Shown in pieces: positions 35,901-45,955 of a stretch of DNA of 64,000 bases. A program made the position numbers and the translations under genes. This DNA is from Hygrophila difformis (lineage: Eukaryota > Streptophyta > Magnoliopsida > Lamiales > Acanthaceae): the NCBI GenBank assembly GCA_030278955.1, contig JAOANR010000010.1, forward strand, positions 10,447,884 through 10,511,883, written 5' to 3'. The notes under the pieces are model-generated. The model was given only the letters and a program-made list of their open reading frames with translations, was not told the origin of the DNA and did not search any database. Position 1 is the stretch's first letter. Each line of letters opens with the position of its first letter.

Positions 35901-36400
35901 AGATCACACTAGATTTTGGTAAACCAAGAACACAAAAGAATCAACTTTTTCTTGAAGTAATTCTGAGATTAAAAGGACACCACACACTTTTGGTTTACCT
36001 TCAGATATGGAAGCATCCGGCCTTCCCCCACAGCAACGTCTACTAATGCAGGAAATCTTCATTTTCTAATCGGCTAAGCAGATTTCCATCAATTGAAGGA
36101 AAAGCAGAGTCTCCAATGGCACTCGTAAGAGAAACTGAAAAAGAAGTACATGAAAAAACAAACAAACAAAATCAAGAATTTTTATGACCGAGAAAAAAAA
36201 CCAAGAACTCAAGAAAATGATTTGGATAAAATCAAGATTTCAAGAAATTATTTTCTTGAGATATAAAGAATTTTTTAATCAAAATATTGTTATCAGCCAA
36301 TTAAAATGATACAGCTCATATTTTACCCAAAAAAACAGAAATGATACAGCTCATAATATTACCGTTGTCAAAAGTTATGAAGCGTCTAAATTACGCGCAC
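32977..36400. other. Intergenic region with small coding-like islands on the minus strand
   Basis: No recognisable gene, but several short minus-strand blocks look like exons with GT donors: ALVDVAVGEGRMLPYLK before GTAAAC (near 36000), HGRADITANIPRRTANVG (near 35230), MKIKLKQVLMMPPKDSTAG followed by a stop (near 34770-34830), VASPTSAAR before GTAATC (near 33350) and MHRSRVLSLKR before GTATGA (near 33200). The first block is preceded by a stop in frame. They could be the remains of one multi-exon gene running leftward, or chance. Product unknown. Confidence 0.25.
34945..35180. repeat. Cluster of hairpins and short repeats (AGTGATAAAACTATCAC type)
   Basis: AAAACTATCACT-GGG-AGTGATAGTTTT (34959-34985) is a perfect 12-bp-stem hairpin. 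Partial copies (ACTGGAAGTGATAAAACTA) follow three times, alternating with three copies of TTCACATGGTTAC(ATACATCATCA). The whole block is about 235 bp. No function recognised; it may be a decayed small mobile element. Confidence 0.7.
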
Positions 36401-36425
36401 ATGTAAGAATTCTTGAAGCCCCTGC

Positions 36426-36433
36426 TATAAATA
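36426..36433 (+). promoter_or_regulatory. TATA box of the MADS-box gene
   Basis: A canonical TATAAATA lies about 135 bp upstream of the ATG at 36568, followed by a C/T-rich start region and a leader without ATG before the start codon. Confidence 0.6.
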
Positions 36434-36567
36434 CACCCCTCTATTCACATTTTCCCCACATTACATTTTCTTTCAACTTCAGCATTGCAGAGCACGGAAA
36501 GAAAAAGCGATTTCTCTTCGATCAGAGAAAAGGCAAGAATCACTCAATTCAATTCTCTCTGTTGATA

Positions 36568-37910
36568 ATGGAAAACATGAAAAAAACTTCGGGAAGGCGT
36601 AAAATCCCAATTCAGAAAATCGATAAGAAAACAACTCGGATGGTTACGTTTAGCAAGCGCCGCGCAGGACTGTTCAAGAAGGCCAGTGAGCTCTCTGTTC
36701 TCTGCAACGCCCAAATTGGGATTCTTGTGCAGTCGCCGGGGGACAAAATCTTTACTTTCGGAAACCCTTCCGTGGAATCTGTGATCCGCCGATACCAAAG
36801 CGGGGCTTCATCATCTTCCATGGATTTGAGCCAGAATGCGGCTGAAACGGAGCGACGCCTGTATCATGAAGCTTTGAAAAAATTGGAGATGGAAAGGGAG
36901 AAGCAGAGAAACATTTCTGAAAATGAGGGGAATAGATTCTGGTTTGTTGAGCCGCCAGAGAGTGTAATGGATGATGTGGACGAGCTTGAACGGTACTGGG
37001 AAGCTATTGAAGCCCTGAGGGTTGAGGTCTATCAAGGAATTGAAAAACTAGCGCCGGCCCCAATTGTTGAAAATTCGAAAGAAACTATCACAGAAAATTC
37101 TGCTCCGGCGCTGTCCAAGCATTTCTCAGAAATCAGTAATAATGTAGTGCCGCCCAATGGAATTTACAACGGCGATAAAGCTCCAATTTTTGAAATTCCA
37201 GGAGACATCTATGTGGAAGATTACGATAATGTGAATACGACTCTGTATTGGTGGGTGGCACCGGGAGAACATTGCAGCAGCGCCGCAGCACCAATTTTCG
37301 AAATTCCAGAAGAAATCTCTATGGAAGATTCTAATGGTTTAGGGCTCGTGCCGGCTGAAGCAACCTCGCAGCAGTCGGAGTTGAGTAATAATGTGGCACC
37401 GGCGGAAAATCTCAACTGCGACGCATCCCCGATTTTTGGAATTCCGGGAGAAATCTATGCGAAAGGTCATGATGAAGCGGCGGAGGAGAATTCCTGCGGC
37501 GGCACAATCCCGCTTTTTGATATTCCTGGAGACATCTGCGAGCAACATTATGAATATGATGATGTATGTGTCACTATTTCGGTATTTCCTTGCATTATTT
37601 TAAACTTGTGTTTCATTTTATAAAAAATCGATTAACAACCAACTTCTGATTTTTATTTTTAATTATGAACAAATTTAGAAGTTGGTTTTCAATATTTATT
37701 TTTCCATTATTACCTGTTTCGTGACATGTTTGAACAAACCATTTTATAATTAGTGTGATGATTACTTTTTGCTGCACATTAGTGTGATTATTATTGTTTG
37801 TACAAATGGAAAACAATTAATTAAATTTCCATGATGCACTATTTTATTGTTGTGATTGTGGTTGTTTGCAGTTGGACATGGCTGAATTGCAAGCTTGGTT
37901 GAATATGTGA
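36568..37910 (+). CDS. Type I (M-alpha-like) MADS-box transcription factor
   Basis: Exon 1 36568-37563, exon 2 37872-37910, GT-AG in phase, 344 aa. The N-terminal MADS domain (about residues 8-68) reads GRRKIPIQKIDKKTTRMVTF then SKRRAGLFKKASELSVLCNA, close to AGL62/AGL28-like type I factors, which bind CArG-type DNA as dimers and act mainly in the female gametophyte and endosperm. No K-box, as expected for type I. Next is a charged region likely to be coiled (ETERRLYHEALKKLEMEREK). The C-terminal half carries four copies of a motif like APIFEIPGDIYVED (starting near residues 203, 240, 287 and 314), separated by spacers. The last 12 residues come from exon 2 (LDMAELQAWLNM). The first in-frame ATG after the TATA box is used. 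Most type I genes are intronless, so the tiny second exon is mildly unusual, and without it the frame would read through into intron sequence. Confidence 0.88.
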
Positions 37911-38018
37911 TCTCCAGTGTGTCTCGTGTCGTCCAATTTTTGAGATTTTCGAGTTTCCTATGCAGAAGTGTTGAAATTAAATGGTCGCACTATCTTGGTG
38001 TCTTGGCCACGTTTTTTT

Positions 38019-38105
38019 TTTTAAAAAAAAAAGAAAGAAAGAAAGAAAAAAAACAAGGAGAAATAAGAAAAAGAAAAAGAAAAAGAATAAAAAAAAGTAA
38101 AAAAA
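38019..38105. repeat. Purine-rich low-complexity tract
   Basis: T10 followed by a long A/G stretch (GAAA, AAAAG units) about 110 bp after the MADS stop codon. No coding meaning. Confidence 0.8.
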
Positions 38106-38493
38106 GGCAAGGTGCGTAATACTAATAAAGTGTATATGTAACCATTTTTTCAATCAACACTGTTTCTGTCGCACTTATTTTTCTTTCTTTATCTCGTTTT
38201 CTTTTCTTTCTTATTTCTGATTTTCTTTCCTTTTAAAAAAAAAACACAAAAACTCAATAATCAATATCGCATTTTTACGCAACTTCAAATTGATCATAAA
38301 ATATATGAAAAAAATTATTCATACCTTACAATTACATTATTTTTAGAACTAAGTAATTTTTTAATCAATGTGAAAGAACTAAATTCAAGACAAATAACCA
38401 AACATAATATATTGGACATTTTTGTTATTGTCTTTTTATTTATGATATCATTGAAGTATTGTTGTGGCAAAAGAAAAAAGCATACATAAATAC

Positions 38494-38539
<46 letters not shown>
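38494..38539. repeat. (TAA)n microsatellite
   Basis: About 15 uninterrupted TAA/AAT units. Confidence 0.95.
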
Positions 38540-38540
<1 letters not shown>

Positions 38541-38837
38541 TTAAAGTTTTGACATGTACTACACTTATAATTAAGCAAAAAGTACTGTGATGGAGTGGAA
38601 GAAGGATTCATGTTCTAAAAGTTAAACTCAAACATTGGTACAAAAATGAATAGGATATTCAACAATTCCAAAAAGTTAAATTATAATTCAATCATTAATT
38701 AAGCCAATTTTTATTATTGGTGAATCATGTAAAGTTGTATCCAATATTAGTATGTTCTTGTAGCTGAATATTTTTTTTTAAAGTGAAAATCATTTGATGG
38801 CTAATAATTACCCTCTAATATAATATGCATGGAACCT

Positions 38838-38940
38838 CTTTATTTTATTGAGCTCAATCACAACATCATGCACTCCTTACTTGTATTTCTTGAACAATGG
38901 AAGGATCAAGAATGTCCATTGTCCATCATGGAGTCTTGTA
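38838..38940 (-). pseudogene. Relic of an LRR-RLK kinase 3' exon
   Basis: The segment with TTTCTTGAACAATGGAAGGA matches the 3' exon of the receptor kinase at about 28697-28732 in 34 of 35 positions. A second short block just before it (ATTGAGCTCAATCACAACATCA) matches 28567-28590 less well, with about 100 bp lost between them. Same orientation as the intact gene. Nothing else of an RLK is visible nearby, so this is a tiny remnant of a former paralogue or a transposed fragment. Confidence 0.6.
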
Positions 38941-39349
38941 AGCATAAACGGCGGAATGTTAATGATGAATGAAGAAATGGATGTCACGGAACATAATTAG
39001 TAGGAAAAAGCATAGATACAAAGCCGGACTCACACACCTAAGAAAGTAAAAAAGCCCAATTCAAAGCTTAATAATACATTTTTAGTTATGGTATGCTTTC
39101 GTACAATAAACCACACTTATGAGGAATGGATTAGGGTGCAGGTACATTTAGGTGCAGATTTTGCATCTCTTAAAATAATGATGTTTGGATATAGAGGTTA
39201 GACATATATTATTCAGATATATACAATACTTTTAGTCGTGCATCACATGAAATGGCGTATACATCACATGAAATACTTGCAGACATCACATAATACAAAT
39301 ATATAACATACTACGTAACCACCTTTAACAATGGCTATTCGGATGCTTC

Positions 39350-39603
39350 ATCCGTTCCGAAATAAATGCTACGCCACATTTTACACAATCCAATACTTAT
39401 TTTTAATCATTAATAACTCAAATTACATACAAGTAAAAATTATGAAAATTTGATATTCTAAATCTATGCGATTAGACGAATCTAACAAGATCCCACTTGA
39501 TTATATTTTATCTTATATAATTGTATTAAAAAGTCGAATCAAATTTACTCAATGAACAATGACAAAATCTCAAACGTGCACCTCAAAAGGAACGAATGTA
39601 GTA
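39350..39603. mobile_element. Degenerate ~255-bp MITE
   Basis: Shares a long internal phrase with 60508-60770 (AATCATTAATAACTCAAATT, then TACAAGTAAAAA) and ends in weakened forms of the CTCCCTCCGTCCC terminus. No coding capacity. Confidence 0.6.
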
Positions 39604-39720
39604 TATATACATCAGTTTTTATCTCTCATCACATGAAATGTTGTATACATCATATCTAATACTTGCAGACATCACACATATAGGACTACGCATTACACAT
39701 ACCTGTGTAGACCGGATGAA

Positions 39721-39893
39721 TCACGAACTCCATTCTCGAGATTTCAACCGTAGGTTCTCCATCCATGGAACCTTGAATGGGCTCTCCCTAAGTTCTTCAT
39801 CCATGAACGTGATTCCCATGCAAGTTTCCGAAATGATTTCTTCAGTAGATTCTTCATCCAGCGATGAGATATTTAAATCTATAATTTCGGCCA
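39721..39893 (-). other. Short unidentified reading frame
   Basis: A 57-codon frame begins MAEIIDLNISSLDEESTEE and ends LRLKSREWSS before TGA. The composition is protein-like (acidic, no low complexity), and the sequence upstream on the minus strand looks like a leader. No family recognised. It may be a truncated first exon. Confidence 0.25.
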
Positions 39894-40050
39894 TTGAAGA
39901 GTTCCCGAAGTACAATTGGAGAGTGATATGTAGTGGGAGGGTTTCAAAGATTTTTGGATGGAGAAGATGGTGGTTTTGGGTGGGGAATTTGACAGTGCTG
40001 GTGGGGGAAAAGATGGGGAATGTAGCAGTTTTGTTTTTTATTTTTTATTC

Positions 40051-40097
40051 TTTTTTCTTTTTTTTTTTTTGGGGGGGGGGGGGGGGGGTGGGGGGGG
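40051..40097. repeat. T20-G18-T-G8 homopolymer junction
   Basis: A poly-T tract runs directly into an 18-base poly-G tract, then T and eight more G. Confidence 0.85.
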
Positions 40098-40576
40098 AAC
40101 GGTTTTGAGTGAAAAAAGGGTTTGTGATGTTTCATAGATTTCGAACAAATGCATACCCGAAGAATTATATCAACTTGATGTTTCATTTTTGTTATACTGG
40201 TCTTCCATGCGACCATTTTGTTTGAATAACATGCATATTTTGTACATAGGTTAGTTATCATGCTTATAATAATGCGTAAACAAAGTTTCATTTATAGAGC
40301 TGCTTACCTGATAACACATCAGAAGATGACTTCTTCCTTGATTAGGTTTGGAGCTGCCTATTCATGAAATCATAGCATGTATTATTGGGAGGATGTATGC
40401 TTGATTGTTCTATTTATCTATTACTACTATATAAATGTGAGAGGCCTTAAGTGTCCACATGAATTGCAATCTGGGCCGTTGGATTCATTTTCCAATTTTT
40501 GTTTATCACCGTTGGATCTGACCCGAATTTGGCTGTGTGCGGGTCGGGTAAGTGATATTCTTCACTGGCTTCGACT

Positions 40577-41040
40577 GAGGTGTCTCGTTGTCGTTGTGTT
40601 CAGGCATTTGTGTCCAATTTGCTTCGATTCCTCCATTCTTGCTTCGTTTCCGATTCTTCTCAATCGCACGCCCTCACGAGCGACTCCCCTTCTTTCAATC
40701 TTTGTCTCCAAACCCTCCGGCGAGCCTCCCACCGCCTCTGTACCCTTCGCCTGGAATTGTCGCTTCACTAAATCCCTTCATGCCTAATTTGAAATCTGAT
40801 GAATCCCCCGCTCCTCCACTTTTATCGCCTCAAACCCTAATTTCTCAATCTCTGCTGTCGGCGCTCCTAGAACCTCGCCGTGGCGTTCGAAGGACAAGGG
40901 GGAGGAATGGAGCCAGAATCCGTCACCCTCGCCGTCGCGCCACTCCACTGCTTCTCTTCCGCGCGCCTCGGTTGCGTCGCTGGTTCGCCTGAGCAGCGAC
41001 TTCGTACGCCAAGCTCCGGTAGGTTGCTGGTTTGACAAAT
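40577..41040 (+). other. GC-rich first-exon-like segment of the chimeric element
   Basis: A C/T-rich, GC-elevated block unlike its surroundings, with an open frame (Pro/Ser/Arg-rich, about 130 codons from 40588) but no recognisable protein. It looks like the 5' UTR and first exon of a captured gene. A possible donor (CCG|GTAGGT) lies at about 41020. Confidence 0.35.
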
Positions 41041-41529
41041 TTTAGGGTTTGCGCTCTTATTTCAGTAAATTCTTACTTAAAGCACACGTTTTTAAGCACA
41101 CGTTTTCAACCTTAAGTAGGAATAAATATGCAGTATATTTAAGGAATTATCACACAAGAATAAAAAGACTTGGTGTAAGGTTGCGTGTATTTTTATCATC
41201 CTTAGCAGGAATCAGTCTTATTGTGGGTGAATTATCACACAGTTAATTCACATAAACAAAAACAGTTCATATCAACAAGTCTGTAAAGGTCATACAGAGA
41301 ATTTGAGAGCAGTGAAACTCCTCATGAACTTTTTGTTAACTCTAAAGAAGATGAGATAATTCAGTTATAAAACCAAACAGCTGTCAATAAAAAGGTTTAA
41401 CACACATAAACATTGAGAAATAATTTAGAGTCATGTAGGTCCAAGAGTGAATAATTTACAGTCATATTTCATTTAAGCACCTTATATTGTTGTCATTGTC
41501 TTGAATGGTCTTTGCCTGATTTATTGAAG

Positions 41530-41775
41530 GTTCCCCTTGGCTGTGTTACTCCTTTTGCGATCCTGAATGAATCAGCAAGGTATGTATTTATGTTATTTGC
41601 GCTAATTGCTTGTTATGTTTGTGCTATATACTTCTATTTTCTGGCATGGAGATCTGTGCTCAAATTCAATTTTGGTTCTTGCATTCATGTAGGCATGTCT
41701 CGTTATTGTTAGATCAAGTTTTTAAGAGCAAAGAGGGCTGCTTCTTCCACCCGTTATCTAATAACATGACTATTG
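41530..41775 (+). pseudogene. YbaK/ProX-domain gene fragment (prolyl-tRNA editing family)
   Basis: Two exons. About 41521/41530-41579 reads LLKVPLGCVTPFAILNESAR and 41693-41775 reads HVSLLLDQVFKSKEG then CFFHPLSNNMTI, joined in phase across a GT-AG intron. This is the central part of the YbaK/aminoacyl-tRNA-synthetase-associated domain (freestanding editing deacylases that hydrolyse mischarged Ala-tRNA-Pro). N-terminal and C-terminal exons are missing. Captured fragment, not a gene. Confidence 0.75.
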
Positions 41776-42274
41776 GTAATTAATGTAACTTTTTACAACA
41801 AAGTGTCAGACTCGGGTTACCTATCTTTTTGCATGGTTGTGTTAACTGGTTTGGTTAACTAACACTGTCAAAATCAGATGGCCGTATATTGTAAAAATTT
41901 CTGATATAATTATTATTTCCTTCATTGCTTCAAGTTGCATTCAAAGTAGTTAAAATAGCATTTTCAGTGTTGAGTATATGTGTAGTGGTTGCCAAAGAAG
42001 AATTTCACTCAATATTGGAGGTGTGCCTTTGTTGATCTTTATCTTGCTGATGCTAAATGATAGTATCAAATATGTTAAATGAGACATTCTATTGTCATTA
42101 ATACGTCAGATGCAATTATTTTATTTTATTAGTACTTAAAATATAAGATGCTGAAGCAAGCTGTAGCCTTTTATTCCTATCATGGTATTCATTCCTATCT
42201 GGGAGGGCACAATCATTATCCAGGAGAAATAACGATTTGTCTGTTTAACATTTCCTTATTGTGCATCTTTTCAG

Positions 42275-42628
42275 GAGGAAGAACTTAAAGGTGCTGTGGT
42301 CCTCATATTTGCAAACAAACAAGTTTATCACTTGGTCCATTCATACTTCTGTTTATGTTTGAACTGGCCTCAATGCCTGTTTGTGTACTACTTTTATGAT
42401 GGCCAGTGATAACAGAGTATCACTATAATGCATGACTATATATGCATAGGGGACATCGAGACTCTGTGGCAACCCAATTTTTTTGTTTGATTTTCAGGAT
42501 CTTCCTGGGGCACTTGATGATGCTGCAGTGACTGAGGCCTTGGAGTTGCACAAGATAAAGAACCGTCAATGGTCCATTTTTAAAACTTCTGCTATAAAAG
42601 GAGAAGGCCTCTTTGAGGGCTTGGACTG
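42275..42628 (+). pseudogene. ARL1/ARF3-like small GTPase fragment
   Basis: Exon 42275-42322 reads EEELKGAVVLIFANKQ and exon 42498-42628 reads DLPGALDDAAVTEALELHKI through SAIKGEGLFEGLDW, with GT-AG borders kept. The G4 box (NKQD) spans the exon junction and the G5 box (TSAIKG) is present. The P-loop and switch exons upstream and the last exon are absent. ARL1 is a Golgi Arf-like GTPase. Closely conserved and without stops, so captured recently or under little decay. Confidence 0.85.
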
Positions 42629-43335
42629 GTAATTTCTATGGACTATTAGCTCAACTTTATATGCATAATCTTTCTCTCTAGCCAGTAATGTGTTGGTAAC
42701 ATATCAATCCATCAGTCCTCCGCTAAATATTCACTCCATTTCATCATCTTTTTTTCCTTGACCAAATTAACAATAAGCAGAAGAAAAAAACATTAAGGAA
42801 AGTTATTTTGATATTTGGTTATGAATATGGAAAATGTAAAAAAAAAAAAAAAAAGAAGAAGAAGAAAAAAGATGAGTCATGGAAAAATACAGTTGTTTAG
42901 ATGAATGAAAATGGTTATGTTTTCCATAATGGTGACGACTGGAAAATCTTGAGTGCACACACACATCATATTAATATATTTTAATAATTTAATTTTTTAA
43001 TTGTGTTTATTAAGGCATCTTAAAATTGAGATATGGAGTTCTAAATAATGCCACGACTGATGATAGAATTACAAATTGAAATATGCAATGTACTATTACA
43101 GTTATCAATGCATGGAAATAAGAATACCCTAAAGTTGTGTGCTGCTTCTCGTCATGTATTAATCTATTTTTTCTGTTGTGGTCATAGTAGAATACTAGAA
43201 TGTAATGATGACGAAAGGATTTTGGTTGTCTTAATGGAATTGAACTGTATATCCTCCTCCCAGTTCGTGCACACATTGCACATATCTATAAGATTGAATT
43301 CATTGTGGATGTTAACATCTCACTGTTTCTTTCAG

Positions 43336-43661
43336 GATTATATTTTTATTGACCCCTTTATAAATGGAATTGCTGAGATGCACGACAGACATAGAGATAT
43401 GAGGCTTGATGTTGATAACATGTCTTATGAGGTATTCAACCTATCCAACCCATCCTCTCGATATTTTCATAAACAGATGAAAGAAAATCTGTACATCATA
43501 GTTATATACATTGTGTGATGGGAATTGCTGGCTTTAGAGGAACGTATTGGGAATGTGAACACTGGATTATTTGAGGAAAAGAGAATGAGTTTGATGAAGC
43601 TACGAAAGCATGTTGCAGGCATGGGTATCTCGCCAAACTTGGAGCCCTGCTGCATATGTCA
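43336..43661 (+). pseudogene. RING-H2 E3 ligase fragment (MBR/HIP1 type)
   Basis: Exon 43336-43431 reads DYIFIDPFINGIAEMHDRHR then DMRLDVDNMSYE. The next coding block (about 43519-43661) reads ELLALEERIGNVNTGLFEEK through SPNLEPCCIC, after which homology stops at the first two RING cysteines. The acceptor before ELLAL is TGATGG rather than an AG, so splicing is broken. Family: plant ubiquitin ligases with a conserved NMSYEELLALEERIG block before the RING. The RING itself was not captured, so no ligase activity is possible. Confidence 0.8.
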
Positions 43662-44176
43662 CTACTCGAGCTCGGCTCGACTCGTTATCACCCCTAGCCT
43701 GGACGGACTATCATTTCTCATGTCTATTTGGTTTTGATAATTTTTTGTGTGGCATGTATTTTCACTCGAGCCCGAATAGCCAAATATTCGTTTTGTGTTT
43801 GAATTGATAGTCCTGGAATTTAGGCTTTTTTTAAAAAAAATAAAATTCTTTTTATTAAATTTTTTAATTTTTTATAATTTGGATGTCTGCTATTAGAGTT
43901 TTCCATGTTAAGCTTAGAAAAAATGTACCAGTGAAGATAGTTTTCATTTCAATTATTCGTATGTATGTTGTATGATTCTTTGTGTGGCATGTAGTTTCAG
44001 TCGAGAAAAATAGTGGAATGTTGGGTGCATTTTAAGATAGTTATATCATTGCACAGTCCAGTGAAAAACTATAGCCAAAACATAGTGGATGAAATTTGAT
44101 GGATAGTATCATGTTTGATTTTAATTGAATGTCTGATTTTTTTGTTCTTTTTATTTTCAAAGCTCGTCATTCAGAG

Positions 44177-45165
44177 ATGGCTGAGGTTGGTAAAGGTAAT
44201 ACCATAGTTCCGGAATCTGTTCTGAAAAAACAGAAGAGGGCTGAAGGATGGGCCCTTGTGAAGGCAAAAGAGCTTGAAGTAGCCAAGAAGAAGAAAGCTG
44301 AGACCAGGAAGTTGATCTGTCAAAGAGCAAGGCAGTATGCGAAGGAGTATTCTGACCAGGTGCATTGAATTCTCTGGCTGAATAAGAAAATTAAGACAGA
44401 ACTTCTTCTTTCTTTGCAGTCTCACTCTTTAACATTTCGATGATTATTTTCACTTGTAGGAGAGAGAGTTGATCCAATTGAAACGGGAAGCCAGGTTGAA
44501 GGGTGGGTTTTATGTGAACCCTGAAGCTAAACTGTTGTTCATTGTTAGGATTCGTGGGTAAGTTAATTACTCTGCATTATTTTAATATCCATATCTTTGG
44601 TCTGGATAATCATTTATGCATTTGTATGTATAATCTTTCAGTATCAACTCTATGCATCCGCAAACCAAGAAAATTCTTCAGCTTCTAAGATTGCGACAGG
44701 TACCCATCAAGATTTGTTCTTTTTGAATGATCCTCTCTGCTACAGTTTTCATAACTAAATTGTTTGTCCTATATGAATTTCCATCTATACTTAAATTTAT
44801 TACCCTTTTAGCTTATTGTTAGGTTATTGATGTTTATTTTCGCAGATGCTAGAAATTCTCGATGTTTTATTCTTATTATTTTATATTTTTAAACTGAATA
44901 CAAATGATGTCTCTTTAACTAAGCTCTTTTTACCTACCGGACAAGGCTTATTTTGTAATGTAGACTAGACTTTCAAGACCTTTTTCTAAAGGAGCACACA
45001 ATTCAATGTCAGTATTATTTGTGTGAAGCCATATACATCGGAAATAGACATGTTATTCTAATTGTGTCACATGGTATTCATGTAGATCTTTAATGGTGTC
45101 TTTTTGAAAGTAAACAAAGCTACCGTGAACATGCTGCACAGGGTTGAGCCTTATGTTACATATGG
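44177..45165 (+). pseudogene. Ribosomal protein L7 (eL/uL30) fragment, 5' half
   Basis: Starts with its own ATG after a 5'-UTR intron end. Exons 44177-44359 (MAEVGKGNTIVPESVLKKQK onward), 44460-44557, 44642-44699 and 45086-45165 (IFNGVFLKVNKATVNMLHRV then EPYVTYG), all GT-AG and in phase with no stop. This is about the first half of cytosolic 60S protein L7; the exons encoding the second half are absent and the next sequence is from another gene. Because the authentic start codon is present, it could provide the N-terminus of any chimeric transcript. Confidence 0.85.
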
Positions 45166-45214
45166 GTAAAGCTACATCCTGGAATCTGGACTTTGCGGTC
45201 CACATCTGCTGCAG

Positions 45215-45762
45215 TCTACTTACTGTTCTAACTTGTATGAGCATTGTGAAACTGTTGGTCGAATGATCCATGTTGTAAACCTGGATCCTGCTGCATAAGA
45301 TTTTGATTTTCCTGTTGCAATTGGTGAGCCTTTGTACACTATTGGCTATTTATTAGCCATATTCTGCCTTTTCTTGATTGTAATATGAATTACTGATTGC
45401 AGATATTACGGAGCTCATTTCTCTGGAGGATGTAATGGAAGAGACTGGATTAGGTCCAAATGGTGGCCTTTTTTACTGTATGGAGTATCCTTCTATTTAT
45501 CTTTACAGTTGTTGTTGTCTTTCTGCTTCCACCACTTTCCTTTGAATCTGTGCTTAGCTTAGGTATTAAATTTTAGCTTTTTTCACTCAATAGGCTGATA
45601 AACACATTACTATTTTGTGAACTGCCTTCCATCGTTCCATATTTGTATCTGTTGTGCACCTTAACCAATGTTTCAGATACCTTGAAGACAATTTAGATAG
45701 CTGGCTGACAGAACAATTGGATAATTACATGGATGACGATTATATAGTTTTTGACTGCCCAG
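45215..45762 (+). pseudogene. GPN-loop GTPase 3 (GPN3) fragment
   Basis: Exons 45215-45323 ([20 protein letters not shown]), 45403-45484 ([20 protein letters not shown]) and 45677-45762 (YLEDNLDSWLTEQLDNYMDD through FDCPG, the G3 box). The first exon, with the start of the P-loop, is missing and the fragment directly follows RPL7 intron sequence. A TAA at 45296-45298 replaces the Glu codon after LDPAA, within the GPN-family region. GPN GTPases help import RNA polymerase II into the nucleus. The exon phases are intact but the stop kills the frame. Confidence 0.85.
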
Positions 45763-45955
45763 GTATGCAGTTGTTTCTGACTCTTTTCTTCTCTATTTTT
45801 ATGTGCTGCTTATATAGCCTGTTTCGTTGTTTAGAAAAAATGGCTTTCATTCTGGTATTTAAGTTCAATTAATCTTTCATCCAAGAGAGATCAATAATTT
45901 GAAATCGTACTGGATCATTCTATTTTGTATATAACTCAGAATGTTGTTATAACAG

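Noticed and set aside
39638..40108. 156-codon plus-strand frame as a gene
   Set aside because: It runs into the poly-T/poly-G tract (Phe and Gly runs) and has no recognisable domain.
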